From Actinomadura rupiterrae (GTDB taxonomy: Bacteria > Actinomycetota > Actinomycetes > Streptosporangiales > Streptosporangiaceae): a DNA stretch of 64,000 nt. Location of the stretch: NCBI RefSeq assembly GCF_024172125.1, contig NZ_JAMZEA010000014.1, positions 124,001-188,000 of the forward strand, read 5' to 3'. Positions 6,324 through 16,500 of this stretch are shown piece by piece. Both the position numbers and the translations under genes were made by a program. The notes below the pieces were generated by a model that saw only the letters and a program-made list of their open reading frames with translations, made no database searches and had not been told where the DNA came from. Position 1 is the stretch's first letter; each line of letters begins with the position of its first letter.

Positions 6324-9176
6324 ATGCAGTTCGTTGCTCGGCAGGCGGAGCGACAGGAGATCGTCGGGCTGGTGGCCGCGGCCGCGGGCGGGGCCGGCGG
6401 CGCGCTCGTGATCGCCGGCGAGGCGGGGATCGGCAAGACCTCCCTGCTGGACGCCGCCGTCGGCGCGGCGAGCGCGAGCATCGCAGCGAGCGCGGGCGTT
6501 CCGGGCGGTGCGGGCGGTGCGGGACGCGCGGCGGACGGGCAGACCGTGCTGCGCGCCGCCGGTGCCGAGTTCGAGAAGGACCTGCTCTACGCCGCCCTGC
6601 ACCAGCTCTGCGCGCCCGTCCTCGACCACCGCCGGGCGCTGCCGCCGGTGCAGGCGGGCGCGCTGGAGGCGGTGTTCGGCCTCGGCGAGCAGACCTCGCC
6701 CGATCCGCTGACGGTCGGGCTGGCCGTCCTGGGGCTGCTGCGGGAGGTGGCCCGCGAGCGTCCGGTGTGCTGCGTGGTGGACGACGCGCAGTGGATCGAC
6801 GAGGCGTCCCGGCGGGCGCTGGTCTTCGTCGCCCGGCGGGTGGCGCTCGAACCGATCGCGGTGGTGTTCGCCGCGCGCGACGTCGGCGCCGTCCCCGGGC
6901 TGGCCGACCTGCCGCGGATCGCCCTGGCTGGCCTGGCCGACGAGGACGCCCGGACGGTCCTGGGCACGGCGGCTCCGGCCGGCCTGGACGGCGAGGTGGT
7001 CGACCGGATCCTGGCCGAGGCGCGCGGCAACCCGCTGGCGCTGCTGGAGTTCGCGCACGACGCCGGTCCGTTCGGGGTGCCGAGCCCGCGCCGGTCCCGG
7101 GCGAGCGTGGTGGACGCGCTGGAGGAGCAGTTCGTCCACCGGTTCGAGCGGCTGCCGTCCGCCGCCCGCCTGCTGGTGGTGCTCGCGGCGGCCGAACCGG
7201 TCGGCGACCTCGGCGTGCTGCGCCGCGCCGCCGCCGTCCTCGACCTGGACATCGCCGAACTGGACGCGGCGGAGAACGCCGGGCTGCTCGCGCTCGGCCC
7301 GCGGCTGCGGTTCCGGCATCCGCTCGTCCGGTCGGCGGTGTACGCGTCGGCGACGCCGGGGACGCGGCGCCGGGTGCACGGCGCGCTCGCCGAGGCGACC
7401 GATCCGTCCGTGGAGCCCGACCGGAAGGCCTGGCACCGCGCGCACGCGGTGGCGGAGGCCGACGAGGAGGTCGCCGCCGAGCTGGCACGCTGCGCCGACC
7501 GGGCGCGCCTGCGCGGCGGGTTCGCCGCCGCCGCGGCCTTCATGGAGCGCGCCGCGCAGCTGACCCCGCCCGCCGACCACCACGTCATCCAGGACGGGAC
7601 CGCGCATGGTCGGCTCGATCAGGACAGGATCGTGCGCGACCCACTCGTCCGGGATGGTGAGGGTGCGGGACGGCCGAGCGACCGGCGTCCTGGGCGGTTG
7701 CTGGCAGCGGCGCAGTTGCGGCTTCGCGCGGGAGCGCCGACGGCGGCGCGGGCGCTGGTCGCGCGGACCGAGGCGTACCCGATGGACGCGCACGGGCACG
7801 CCGAGGCGCGGGTGCTGCGCGCCCGCGCGGACTTCCAGCTGGGCCACAGCCCGGAGGCGACCGCGCGGCTGGTCGAGGCCGCCGCCGACCTGCCTCCCGA
7901 GCAGGCCCGCGAGACCTACCTGGAGGCGTTCTCCTCGTTCATCTACAACGACAACGAGCCGGGGCTGCTGCAGCGGCTCGGCGCGCGGATCCGGGAGCAG
8001 GCGAAGCACCAGGCGCCGCCGCGCCCGGTCGACCTGCTGCTCGACGCGCTGCTGGACCAGAACATGCTGCCGGTCGGGCAGGCCGTCCCCGCGATGCGCC
8101 GGGCGGCGGCGGCCTGCCGGCACGCGGCCGTGGGCCCCTGGCGCATGAACCTGGTCTGCCAGATGGTCATCGACCTGCGCGAGGACGGGCTGATGGAGGA
8201 GATCGCCGACCGCCAGGTCGCGGTCGCGCGCGAGCAGGGCGCGCTCGCCACGCTGCCGCAGGCGCTCCGCTACCAGGCCATCTCCAAGACCTCGACCGGA
8301 CGGTTCGACGACGCGGCCGCGCACCTCGGCGAGGCCCGCGCGGTGGACGAGGCGGCGGGCACGTCCCCGCTGCTCGGCGCCGAGCTCGTCTACACCGCCT
8401 TCCGCGGCGACCTCGCCCGCGCCCGCGAGCTCCTCGCGCTGATGGGACGCGACGGGCAGCCGCGCGAGAACGTGGCCGAGCACTACGCCATGGCAGTCCT
8501 GCACAACGGGCTCGGCAACTTCGAGGCGGCGCTGGAGTCGGCGCTCGCCGCGCAGCACCGGCACCAGGCGGGTTCGTACTCGATCTGGGCCGTCTATGCC
8601 GAGCTGGTCGAGGCCGCGGCGCGGTCGGGCCGTCCGGACGATGCCGAAACCGCGCTGAACCACCTCGAAGCGCTCGCCCGCGCCAATCCCGTCCCGTGGG
8701 CGCTGGGCGAGTACACGCACGCGCGCGCCCTGCTCGGCCGGGGAGATCCGGACATGCTGTACCGGGAGGCGATCGGCCACTTCGCCGAGACCCGCATCCG
8801 GGTTCATCACGCGCGGGCGCTGCTCACCTACGGCGAATGGCTCCGTCGCGAGCAGCGCCGCGAGCATGCCCGCACCGAACTGCGCGCCGCGCATCGGATG
8901 CTGGCGGACATGGGCGCCCACGCGTACGCCGAACGCGCCGCCCAGGAGTTGCGCGCCACCGGCGAGCGCCTGCCGCTCGCGAACGGCGAGGGCTGCCTCA
9001 CCCGGCTCAGCGCGCAGGAGCGCCTCATCGCGGAGAAGGTCGCGGCCGGAGCGACGTCCAAGGAAGTCGCCGCGACGCTGTTCCTGAGTCCGCGGACCGT
9101 GGACAGCCACCTCCGCAACATCTTCCGCAAGCTGGGCATCTCGTCCCGCCGCCAGCTCCGCGACCTGGACTTCTGA
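6324..9176 (+). CDS. LAL-type LuxR-family transcriptional regulator (AAA ATPase + LuxR HTH)
   Basis: A 950-residue large ATP-binding LuxR regulator. The N-terminus has Walker A GEAGIGKTS (about residues 32-40), the family's VLRAAGAEFEKDL..AALHQL block, and Walker B VCCVVDDAQWID. A long TPR-like helical middle follows. The C-terminal LuxR HTH is LSAQERLIAEKVAAGATSKE through TVDSHLRNIFRKLG. ATG 6324 has GGAGG upstream. Two segments are unusual: a Gly/Ala-rich insert after Walker A and a roughly 36-codon insert at about 7575-7683 with non-family sequence. Targets are unknown; LAL proteins usually activate nearby or pathway-specific operons. Confidence 0.88.
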   Translation: MQFVARQAERQEIVGLVAAAAGGAGGALVIAGEAGIGKTSLLDAAVGAASASIAASAGVPGGAGGAGRAADGQTVLRAAGAEFEKDLLYAALHQLCAPVLDHRRALPPVQAGALEAVFGLGEQTSPDPLTVGLAVLGLLREVARERPVCCVVDDAQWIDEASRRALVFVARRVALEPIAVVFAARDVGAVPGLADLPRIALAGLADEDARTVLGTAAPAGLDGEVVDRILAEARGNPLALLEFAHDAGPFGVPSPRRSRASVVDALEEQFVHRFERLPSAARLLVVLAAAEPVGDLGVLRRAAAVLDLDIAELDAAENAGLLALGPRLRFRHPLVRSAVYASATPGTRRRVHGALAEATDPSVEPDRKAWHRAHAVAEADEEVAAELARCADRARLRGGFAAAAAFMERAAQLTPPADHHVIQDGTAHGRLDQDRIVRDPLVRDGEGAGRPSDRRPGRLLAAAQLRLRAGAPTAARALVARTEAYPMDAHGHAEARVLRARADFQLGHSPEATARLVEAAADLPPEQARETYLEAFSSFIYNDNEPGLLQRLGARIREQAKHQAPPRPVDLLLDALLDQNMLPVGQAVPAMRRAAAACRHAAVGPWRMNLVCQMVIDLREDGLMEEIADRQVAVAREQGALATLPQALRYQAISKTSTGRFDDAAAHLGEARAVDEAAGTSPLLGAELVYTAFRGDLARARELLALMGRDGQPRENVAEHYAMAVLHNGLGNFEAALESALAAQHRHQAGSYSIWAVYAELVEAAARSGRPDDAETALNHLEALARANPVPWALGEYTHARALLGRGDPDMLYREAIGHFAETRIRVHHARALLTYGEWLRREQRREHARTELRAAHRMLADMGAHAYAERAAQELRATGERLPLANGEGCLTRLSAQERLIAEKVAAGATSKEVAATLFLSPRTVDSHLRNIFRKLGISSRRQLRDLDF

Positions 9177-9271
9177 GCCTGGCGTCGGCGGTTACGCAGC
9201 CGCCCGAATACGTAATCGGTGCCGATGCGGCGCCGCGCCCGGTCCCTGGATCTTTGCCGTGAGGTAGTCCA

Positions 9272-11086
9272 GTGGAACGAGCGATGTATCAAGTACAACT
9301 ACTCGGCCCGTTGAAGCTCCTGCGTGCGGAACGCGAGCTGCGGGCCGGCGGTCCGTTGCAGCAGGCCGTCCTGGCGATGCTGGCGCTGCGCGCGGGGCGC
9401 CGGGTCGGGCCGGACGAGCTGGTGGACGGCCTGTGGGGCGACGCTCCGCCCAACCACGCGGTCGGGACGCTGCGGAACTACGCCTACCGGCTCCGCGCGG
9501 CCATGGGCAAGGACCAGGACGTCCTGGTCTCCGCGCAGGGCGGCTACTTCCTCAACTTGCCGCCCGAGGCGGTGGACGTGGCACGTTTCGAACGCCTTAT
9601 CCAGGACGCCGGGGACGCGAGTTCCGAAGGCGACCTGGTCAAGGCCCGTCAGCTCTACGAGCAGGCGTTGCCGCTGTGGCGCGGCGTCCCGCTCGCCGGA
9701 GTCGCCGGGCCGCACGCCCAGCGCACCCGTGATCGGCTGCAGCAGTTGCATCTGGACACCCGGCTGGCCGCCCTCCGCTGCGCCGATGGCCTGGGCGACC
9801 ATGCCCGCGTCGCCGCCGAGCTGGAGCCGCTGCTGGCCGCGCATCCGCTGCGCGAAGACCTGCGCGCCCTGCACATGCGGGCGCTGCACCGGGCCGGACG
9901 CACCGCCGATGCGCTGGCCGCCTTCACGCGCGCCCGGCGTGTCCTCGCCGATGAACTCGGCATCGATCCGGGCCACGAACTCACCAACCTGCGCGACCAG
10001 ATCCTCACCGGCCAGAATCCTGCCCGTCCTCAGCTTGCAAGACCAGGCCCGGCGTCCGCCGCCGCGAGCGCGGGACGCCCGTTGGCGCGGCCGCGTCAGT
10101 TGCCGCCCGTGCCTGCCGATCTGACCGGACGCGACGACCTTCGCCAAGCGGTCACCGACGCGCTCGCACCGGGCCGCGATCATGTCCCGGTCGCCGTCCT
10201 GAGCGGGATGGGAGGCGTCGGGAAGTCCGTCCTGGCACTGGACGCGGCCCACCGCCGCCACGCCGACTACCCGGACGGCCAGTTGTACGCCGACCTGGAC
10301 GCCGCGCCCGGCGAAGTGCTTCTCGATTTCCTCGTCGGGCTGGGGATGCCGCTCGCGGACGTCCCGGCGACGCTCAGCGCTCGCGCGGCGGCCTACCGAT
10401 CGCTTCTGGCCGACCGCCGGGTCCTGGTGGTTCTGGACAACGCGTCCGGCACCAGCCAGATCCTGCCGCTTTTGCCCGCCACTCCCGGAACCGCCGCGCT
10501 GGTGACTTCCCGGCGCCGCGTCCTGCCCGTCCCGGGCGCTCGCCGGTTCGAGGTGCCGTTGCCGACCGAAGCGGAAGCGGTTGCGATGCTGTCGCGGTTC
10601 GCCGGTCCCGAGGTCGCCGCGTCGGCGCAGGAGCGCGCCGAGCTGGCCCGGCTTTGCGGACGCCTCCCGCTGGCTCTGCGCATCCTCGGCACCCGGATCG
10701 CCGCGCGTCCTGAACGCGGCCTGGCGGCGATGCTCGCCCGGCTGTCCGATCCTGAACGCCGCCTCACCGAACTCCGCGCCGGGGATCTCTCGGTCGAGGC
10801 GTCCCTGAAGCCGGGATACGCGGCGCTGGCGCCTGATCAGGCCCGCGCCCTGCGGCGCTGCGCTCTGCTCCCCGCCGCCGGGTTCGGCCTCCCGGCGGCC
10901 GCATCCCTGCTGAACCTTCCCGAGCCGGACGCCGAAGACCTGCTGGACCAGCTCGTCGACGCCGCCCTGCTGGAGCCGCACGGCATAGACCACTACCGCG
11001 TCCATGATCTGGTCCGGCTGTTCGTCCAGCAGGCGGTCCGGCGCGAAGAGCCGGCTGGTCAGACCGCGCTCACGCTCGTCCGGTAA
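9272..11086 (+). CDS. AfsR/SARP-family regulator (winged HTH-BTAD-NB-ARC)
   Basis: A 604-residue regulator. Residues 1-100 are an OmpR-type DNA-binding domain (LLGPLKLL, LRNYAYRLRAAMG). Residues about 105-250 are the BTAD domain (ARFERLIQDAG, LYEQALPLWRG, HPLREDLRALHMRALHRAGR). An NB-ARC ATPase follows, with Walker A GMGGVGKS (about 312-319), Walker B RVLVVLDNAS and the sensor-like LVTSRRRV. It ends soon after the winged-helix part of the NB-ARC, so there is no long TPR tail as in full AfsR. GTG 9272 is preferred because GAGG lies 7 bases upstream; ATG 9284 is too far from it. Such proteins often switch on secondary metabolism, but no biosynthetic cluster is adjacent. Confidence 0.88.
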   Translation: MERAMYQVQLLGPLKLLRAERELRAGGPLQQAVLAMLALRAGRRVGPDELVDGLWGDAPPNHAVGTLRNYAYRLRAAMGKDQDVLVSAQGGYFLNLPPEAVDVARFERLIQDAGDASSEGDLVKARQLYEQALPLWRGVPLAGVAGPHAQRTRDRLQQLHLDTRLAALRCADGLGDHARVAAELEPLLAAHPLREDLRALHMRALHRAGRTADALAAFTRARRVLADELGIDPGHELTNLRDQILTGQNPARPQLARPGPASAAASAGRPLARPRQLPPVPADLTGRDDLRQAVTDALAPGRDHVPVAVLSGMGGVGKSVLALDAAHRRHADYPDGQLYADLDAAPGEVLLDFLVGLGMPLADVPATLSARAAAYRSLLADRRVLVVLDNASGTSQILPLLPATPGTAALVTSRRRVLPVPGARRFEVPLPTEAEAVAMLSRFAGPEVAASAQERAELARLCGRLPLALRILGTRIAARPERGLAAMLARLSDPERRLTELRAGDLSVEASLKPGYAALAPDQARALRRCALLPAAGFGLPAAASLLNLPEPDAEDLLDQLVDAALLEPHGIDHYRVHDLVRLFVQQAVRREEPAGQTALTLVR

Positions 11087-11093
11087 CGAGGAA

Positions 11094-11122
11094 GCCCCTC
11101 GACCGCAGACGGGTCGAGGGGC
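11094..11122. terminator. bidirectional terminator hairpin
   Basis: A perfect 11-bp stem (GCCCCTCGACC at 11094-11104 with its complement at 11112-11122) and a 7-nt loop lie between the convergent SARP and PEBP genes. No T run follows. Confidence 0.65.
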
Positions 11123-11138
11123 ATCCGCGCAAGAACCG

Positions 11139-11681
11139 TCAGGCGGCGGCTGCGGCGGTCTCGGCGGTCGCCGTCAGGACGGCCCGGCCGAGGATGTGGC
11201 CGGACATCATGAAGCCGAGCAGCGCCGGGGTCGCGTCGGCCGGGACGCCGATGGACTCGACGTCGAGGGCGTGCACCACGACGAAGTAGCGGTGCGGGCC
11301 GTGTCCGGCGGGCGGCGCCGCGCCGATGTAGCGCGCGGCGCGGGCGTCGTTGGGGAGCTGGAACGCGCCGCCGGGGAGGCCGGAGCCGGTGTCGTCCCCG
11401 GCGCCCTCGGGCAGCTCGGTGACGGTCGCGGGGATGTCCGCGACGGCCCAGTGCCAGAACCCGGACCCGGTGGGGGCGTCCGGGTCGTAGACGGTGACGG
11501 CGAAGCTCCTGGTGCCCTCGGGAGCGCCACTCCAGGACAGCTGCGGCGACAGGTCCCTGCCGCCGGGGACGCCGGACGACATCTGCTCGGCCGGCCAGGC
11601 CGCGCCGTCGCCGACGGCGCTGCTGGTGACGGTGAAGGAGGCCGCTTCCGGAAGGCGGGCGAAGGGGTCGTTGGCGCTCAT
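11139..11681 (-). CDS. YbhB/YbcL-type phosphatidylethanolamine-binding (PEBP/RKIP-like) protein
   Basis: The 180-residue protein matches bacterial YbhB/YbcL proteins: DLSPQLSWSGAPEGTRSFAV near residue 45, the ligand-pocket motif DPDAPTGSGFWHW, and GHGPHRYFVVVHALD. There is no signal peptide, so it is cytoplasmic. The family binds small anionic or phospholipid-like ligands; no enzymatic role is established in bacteria. It is divergent from a GntR-family regulator across 121 bases carrying a perfect palindrome, which makes it a plausible target of that regulator. Confidence 0.88.
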   Translation of the reverse strand: MSANDPFARLPEAASFTVTSSAVGDGAAWPAEQMSSGVPGGRDLSPQLSWSGAPEGTRSFAVTVYDPDAPTGSGFWHWAVADIPATVTELPEGAGDDTGSGLPGGAFQLPNDARAARYIGAAPPAGHGPHRYFVVVHALDVESIGVPADATPALLGFMMSGHILGRAVLTATAETAAAAA

Positions 11682-11764
11682 CGAATGCTTCCTCTCGGTG
11701 TGTCGATCGCGGCCGCGGCGATGCCGGGAGGCTGCCGCGGCCGAACATCATCGACCATAGCAGC

Positions 11765-11796
11765 AATAATCGATTATTTGCCAAATCGTCTATGAT
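11765..11796 (+). promoter_or_regulatory. GntR-type operator palindrome and leaderless promoter
   Basis: A perfect 14-bp palindrome, AATAATCGATTATT (11765-11778), stands out from the GC-rich background. A consensus-like -10 element TATGAT (11791-11796) lies 6 bases before the ATG at 11803, so the GntR mRNA is probably leaderless. The palindrome would overlap the -35 region, as expected for autorepression and control of the divergent PEBP gene. Confidence 0.6.
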
Positions 11797-11802
11797 GACC
11801 GC

Positions 11803-12495
11803 ATGACCCAGACGGCCCACGGCTCGTCCCCGGCGGGGAAGCGGATGCTCTCCGAGCAGGTGCACGCCCACCTGCGGGACGCGATCATGCGCGGCGACCA
11901 CGCCCCCGGCGACCCCCTCAAACCGCAGGACATCGCCCGCGAGCTGGGCGTGAGCCTGGCCGTCGTGCGCGAGGCGCTCGTGCGGGTGGTCGGCGAGGGC
12001 CTGGCCGACCGGCTGCCCAACCGCGGCTTCGCCGTCCCGGCCTTCTCCGACCGGCGCTGGCAGGAGGTCGCCGAGGCCCGCCGGACGATCGAACCGGTCA
12101 TGCTGCGGATGTCCATCGAGCGCGGCGACCTCGACTGGGAGGCGCGCGTCCGGGCCGCGCACCACCGCCTCGTCCGCACCGCTCCGTACGCGCCCGAAGA
12201 GGGCGTGAACTACACCGAGGCGTGGGCCGAGGCCCACCGCCTGTTCCACCGCGCCCTGCTGGAAGGCTGCGGCAACCCCGTCCTGCTGGAGACCTTCGAC
12301 CGGCTGTGGACCGCGAGCGAGCTGGCCCGCCGCTGGTCGGCGCACCGCAGACCCGACCGCGACGGCGAGGCCGAGCACCGCCGCCTGGAAGAGACCGCCC
12401 TGGCCCGCGACGCCGACACCGCCGCCGAAGTGCTCACCCGGCACCTCACCATGACCGCCGCCGCCCTCACCGAGGACACCCCGCCCTCCCCCTGA
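11803..12495 (+). CDS. GntR-family regulator, FadR/FCD subfamily
   Basis: A 230-residue repressor. The N-terminal winged HTH reads LSEQVHAHLRDAIMRGDHAP, then LGVSLAVVREALVRVVGEGL, then NRGFAVP. The C-terminal FCD effector domain (about residues 85-215) is helical, with EARRTIEPVMLR, EAHRLFHRALLEGCGNPVLL and EHRRLEETALARD carrying the Asp/His residues that usually bind a metal and a carboxylate ligand. It sits divergent to the PEBP gene and is probably autoregulated through the palindrome at 11765-11778. The effector is unknown. Confidence 0.88.
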   Translation: MTQTAHGSSPAGKRMLSEQVHAHLRDAIMRGDHAPGDPLKPQDIARELGVSLAVVREALVRVVGEGLADRLPNRGFAVPAFSDRRWQEVAEARRTIEPVMLRMSIERGDLDWEARVRAAHHRLVRTAPYAPEEGVNYTEAWAEAHRLFHRALLEGCGNPVLLETFDRLWTASELARRWSAHRRPDRDGEAEHRRLEETALARDADTAAEVLTRHLTMTAAALTEDTPPSP

Positions 12496-12540
12496 CCGCC
12501 CCCACGACCAAGGGGCCTCCGGCGCGCTCCCGGCAGCGGC

Positions 12541-13410
12541 TCAGGAGGTGTGGACGCGGTGGCCGGACAGGACGCCTATGACGCGCTCGGTGTCGGCGGC
12601 TTCGATCATGCGGTTCTTGCAGGACAGGTGGCCGCCCATCAGGGAGAACCTGAAGTCGGTGGCGCGGACGAGGTCGGCCAGTTCCGCGGAGAGGGCGGCG
12701 CGGAAGGCGGCGTTCCCGGGGGTGGTCTTCTTGGCGAACTTCAGTTCCATGTCTTCGCTGTGGATGAAGAGCTCTTTCAGGCCGGCCGCTGCAGCCGCCG
12801 CTTCCAGGCGCGGTGAACGGATGCCGTCCATCGTCAGGTGGATCTCGATGGACGCGTCGGATGCGCGCCTGTCCGGTGGAACGGGCGCTTGCCAGACGTC
12901 CTCGAACACGAAAATGATCCGGTTGTAGAGCAGGCGCACTCCGTTGGAGGCGGTTACCTCTGGGTCCCAGAAGGGGGACGTGGCCTTGCCGCCCGCCGCT
13001 TTGGCGATGCGGTAGAGGCGGATGCGGAAGCGGAGGTGCACGACGAATCCGGTGAGCGCGAGGAGCCCGAAGAACAGGCCGACGGACGCGCCTCCGCTGA
13101 GGTTCAGCCCCTTCCCGAGGTGGGCCACCGTCCGGACGAGTCCGAAGACGAAGGTGAACGCGGCCAGCGCGCCGAGTATCGCGGCCTGCATCCACGGGTA
13201 GCCGACCTCGTCATCGTCCGACCCGGCGCCTTCGCGGGCGCGCTCGATGAGGTAACCGGCGACGACCCAGGCTCCGGCGGCGAGGACGGCTCCGGCGCAC
13301 GCCGCCCACATGCGGTCGAGCCCCCAACCGGCGAACAGCGGGAAGATCGGTATGGCCACCACCAGCATCGTCACGAACGCCAGCACGAAATCCGCCGACC
13401 GCCGCTTCAT
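12541..13410 (-). CDS. membrane protein with large cytoplasmic C-terminal domain
   Basis: A 289-residue protein with four predicted membrane helices in the first 135 residues (FVLAFVTMLVVAIPIFPLF, AACAGAVLAAGAWVVAGYL, MQAAILGALAAFTFVFGL, ASVGLFFGLLALTGFVV). About 150 soluble residues follow, with no family I recognise. A charged DDDEVGYPWMQ loop separates the helix pairs. ATG 13410 is preferred over the longer upstream frame because GGAGAGG lies upstream and the first helix starts directly after MKRRSADF. It is divergent from a large AfsR-type regulator. Function unknown. Confidence 0.65.
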   Translation of the reverse strand: MKRRSADFVLAFVTMLVVAIPIFPLFAGWGLDRMWAACAGAVLAAGAWVVAGYLIERAREGAGSDDDEVGYPWMQAAILGALAAFTFVFGLVRTVAHLGKGLNLSGGASVGLFFGLLALTGFVVHLRFRIRLYRIAKAAGGKATSPFWDPEVTASNGVRLLYNRIIFVFEDVWQAPVPPDRRASDASIEIHLTMDGIRSPRLEAAAAAAGLKELFIHSEDMELKFAKKTTPGNAAFRAALSAELADLVRATDFRFSLMGGHLSCKNRMIEAADTERVIGVLSGHRVHTS

Positions 13411-13591
13411 CGACCAGCCCTCTCCGTCGCCATCGCGGACAAGGGCAGGATGTCCGGAGCCGCTTTGGGCCCGGTATGGCCTCGGTATAGGCCCGGCAGG
13501 GCGCCGGGGCAGGTTCCGGCGAACCAGAAGGGGCTCCCCGGCAGTCCAATACAGAGGAGATCGGCGGACGAGGAGGGGACGAGGCGGTTCG

Positions 13592-16500
13592 GTGGAGTTC
13601 CGGGTGCTGGGTCCGTTCGAGGTCACCGTCGCGGGACGGCCGGTCGCGCTGGGCGCGGGCAAGGCCCGGCTGCTGCTGGCGCTGCTGCTCGCGGCGGCGA
13701 ACCGTCCGGTGAGCGACGACCGGCTGGTCGACGGGCTGTGGCCGGACGGCCCGCCGCCGTCGGCGCGCAAGAACCTCCAGGTGTACGTCCACCAGCTGCG
13801 TGGCGCGCTCGACGACCCGGGCCGGATCGCCCGCCATGACCTGGGTTACGCCCTGACCGCCGCCGAGGACGAGGTGGACGCCCAGCGTTTCGAGGCGCTC
13901 CTCGCGCGCGCCGACCAGGCCGAAACGCCATCGCGAAAGAGGGCGCTGCTCGGCGAGGCGCTGTCGTTGTGGCGGGGCGACGCCTATGCCGGGCACGGCG
14001 ACGCGGCGTGGTTGCGGGACGAGTCCGTCCGGCTGGACGAGCTGCGGCTCAAGGCGCTGGAGGAGCGCGCCGAGCTGGAGCTGGCGGCCGGCGGGCACCG
14101 GCGGCTCGTGCCGGAGCTGCGTGCGCTGGCGCGCGCGCATCCGTTCCGCGAGGGCCTGACGGCCCAGCTCATGCTCGCCCTGTACCGGTCCGGACGGCAG
14201 GCCGAGGCGCTGGAGATCTACCAGGACGCCCGGACGGCGCTGGCCGACGAGCTTGGCCTCGATCCGTCGCCGCGGCTCGGCGACCTGCACCAGGCCGTCC
14301 TCACCGGCGATCCGCGCCTCGACCTGCCGGCGCCCGTGCGCGAGGCCCCGCCCTGGCACGGACCGCGCTGCCCCGTTGAGGAGCTCGTCGGGCAGCGGCC
14401 GGAACGCGAGGCGCTCGCCGCGCTGCTGGCGTCACCGCGGCTGGTGACCGTCACCGGCCCGGGCGGGGTCGGCAAGACGACGCTGGCGCTGCGGGCGGCC
14501 GCCGACCTCGCCGAACGCCGCGGCGCCGAGGTCGCGGTGATGGCGCTGGCCGGCCTGTCCGAGGGCGACGACCTGGTCGGCGAGCTGGCGTCCCTGCTGG
14601 AGCTCGGCGGTAACGACACCGATCCCGCGGGCGCCGTCCAGCGGCACCTGCGCGGGCGGCGGGACGTCCTGCTGGTGCTGGACAACTGCGAGCATCTGGT
14701 CCAGGCGTGCGCGCGGCTGGTCGGCTGGCTGCGTCCCGCGTGCCCTGACCTGCGGATTCTCACGACCAGCCGGCGTCCGCTCGGCGTCCCCGGCGAGACC
14801 GTCCGTCCGCTGGAGCCGCTGCCCGTGCCGACCGGCGACTCGGACGCGACGCCCGCCGTGGAGCTGTTCCTTCGGCGCGCGCGGGAGGCCGCGCCCGACC
14901 TCGACATCGCCTCCGCACCGGACGCGGTGGCGCGGATCTGCCGCGCCGTCGGCGGGCTGCCGCTCGCGCTGGAGCTGGCGGCGGCGCGGCTGCGCGCGTT
15001 CGGCCCGTCGGAACTCGCCGGCCACCTGGAAGGGGACCTGGGCCTGCTGTCGGTGCGAAGCGGTGGCGCGGACCCCCGGCACCGGACTCTCGAAGCCACC
15101 ATCGGCTGGTCGTACGGCCTGCTGGACGCAACGGAGCGGCTCCTCCTGTCCAGGCTTTCGGTGTTCCGCGACGGCTTCACCGCGCACGCGGCCGCCGAGG
15201 TGTGCGGCGATCCGCCGCTCGACCGGCGCAAGGTCCCGGCGCTGCTCGCCTCGCTGGCGGACGGCTCGCTCGTCCAGCCCTCGCAGGAGACCGCGCGTTT
15301 CCGGCTGCTGGAGACCGTCCACGACTACGCCCGCGACCGCCTCGCCTCACAGGACGACCCGGCGGACGACTCGCAGGACGACCCGGTGGACGTTCTGCGC
15401 GACCGGCATCTCGCCTACTGGCTGGAACGCGTCCGCCGCATCCACGCCCTGCCCGACCACGACGAGCAGCTCGAAGCGCTGCGCGCTCTGTCCCGCGAGG
15501 TCGGCAACCTCCGGGCCGCGCTGTTCCACGGCCACCAGGCCGGACGCGCCACGCAGGCCGCCGAACAAGCCGCTGCGCAGGCCGCCGAGCTGACCGTCCT
15601 GCTGGACCGGTTCTGGAACATCGGCGCCGCGCACCTGACCGACTTCGAGCGCTGGGTCCGCCAGGTCCTCGGGTCGGTGCCGCCCTCGGCGAGCGGCCTC
15701 CCCCGCGCGATCACGCACAGCTGGCGGGGCGAGTTCGCCGCCGCAAGCGCCCTGCTGACCGGCGGACCGGGACGGCGGAATCCGGCATCCGCGGTGACCT
15801 TGCTGGCACTCGAATGCCTGTTCCGCACCACGAACCCGCGCGCGCTCGCCGAGTACCCCGCCGTCCTCGACCGCCTCGCCCCCGAGGACCAGCCCGAAGG
15901 GCTCACCCGGACGGCGAGCCGACTGCTGGAATGGGGACGCCCCGACCTCGCCGCGCCGCTCCTCGACCGGCACGACGCGCTCACCACGCCCGGGCCCGCG
16001 ATGCCCCGCCACCTCGCGATCTGGAGCCGCTGCCTGCTCGCGATCCGCCAGGGCGACACCACCGGGACGGGCCGGTGGGAGTCCCGTGTCCTGGACGGCC
16101 GCGCCGTGCCCGCCGCTCTCCGGCACCGCTTCGCGCGGATCTCCGCGCTGCGACTCCTGGCGGACGGCAACCCGGGTGCGGTGCGGCGCCTGCTCCAGGA
16201 CTCGGTGGAGGAACTCGGGGCCGCCTTCCCCGGCAGGTACGGCGCCACCTTCGTGCTGCGCGGCCTGCTCGCCGAGGCGCTGCGCCGCCTCGGCGACCCC
16301 GGGCGGGCGCGCCGGGAGCTCGGCCGCGCGCTGGACGAGGCCCGTCCCGCCAGCGACTACCTGTTCGCGCTCCCGCTCGCCGTGACCGCCGCCCTCACCG
16401 CGGCCGACCTCGGCGACGACCAGGCGGCCCGGTCGCTCGCGGCGGCCTGGCAGGCGGTCCGCGTCCCCGCGGGCTTGGCCGCACCGCTCGGCCTGGAGGA

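Noticed and set aside
6114..9110. 998-codon minus-strand open frame opposite the LAL regulator
   Set aside because: No domain-like sequence; a GC-rich antisense shadow of a clear gene. Only the short piece at 7575-7683 looks protein-like and is reported separately.
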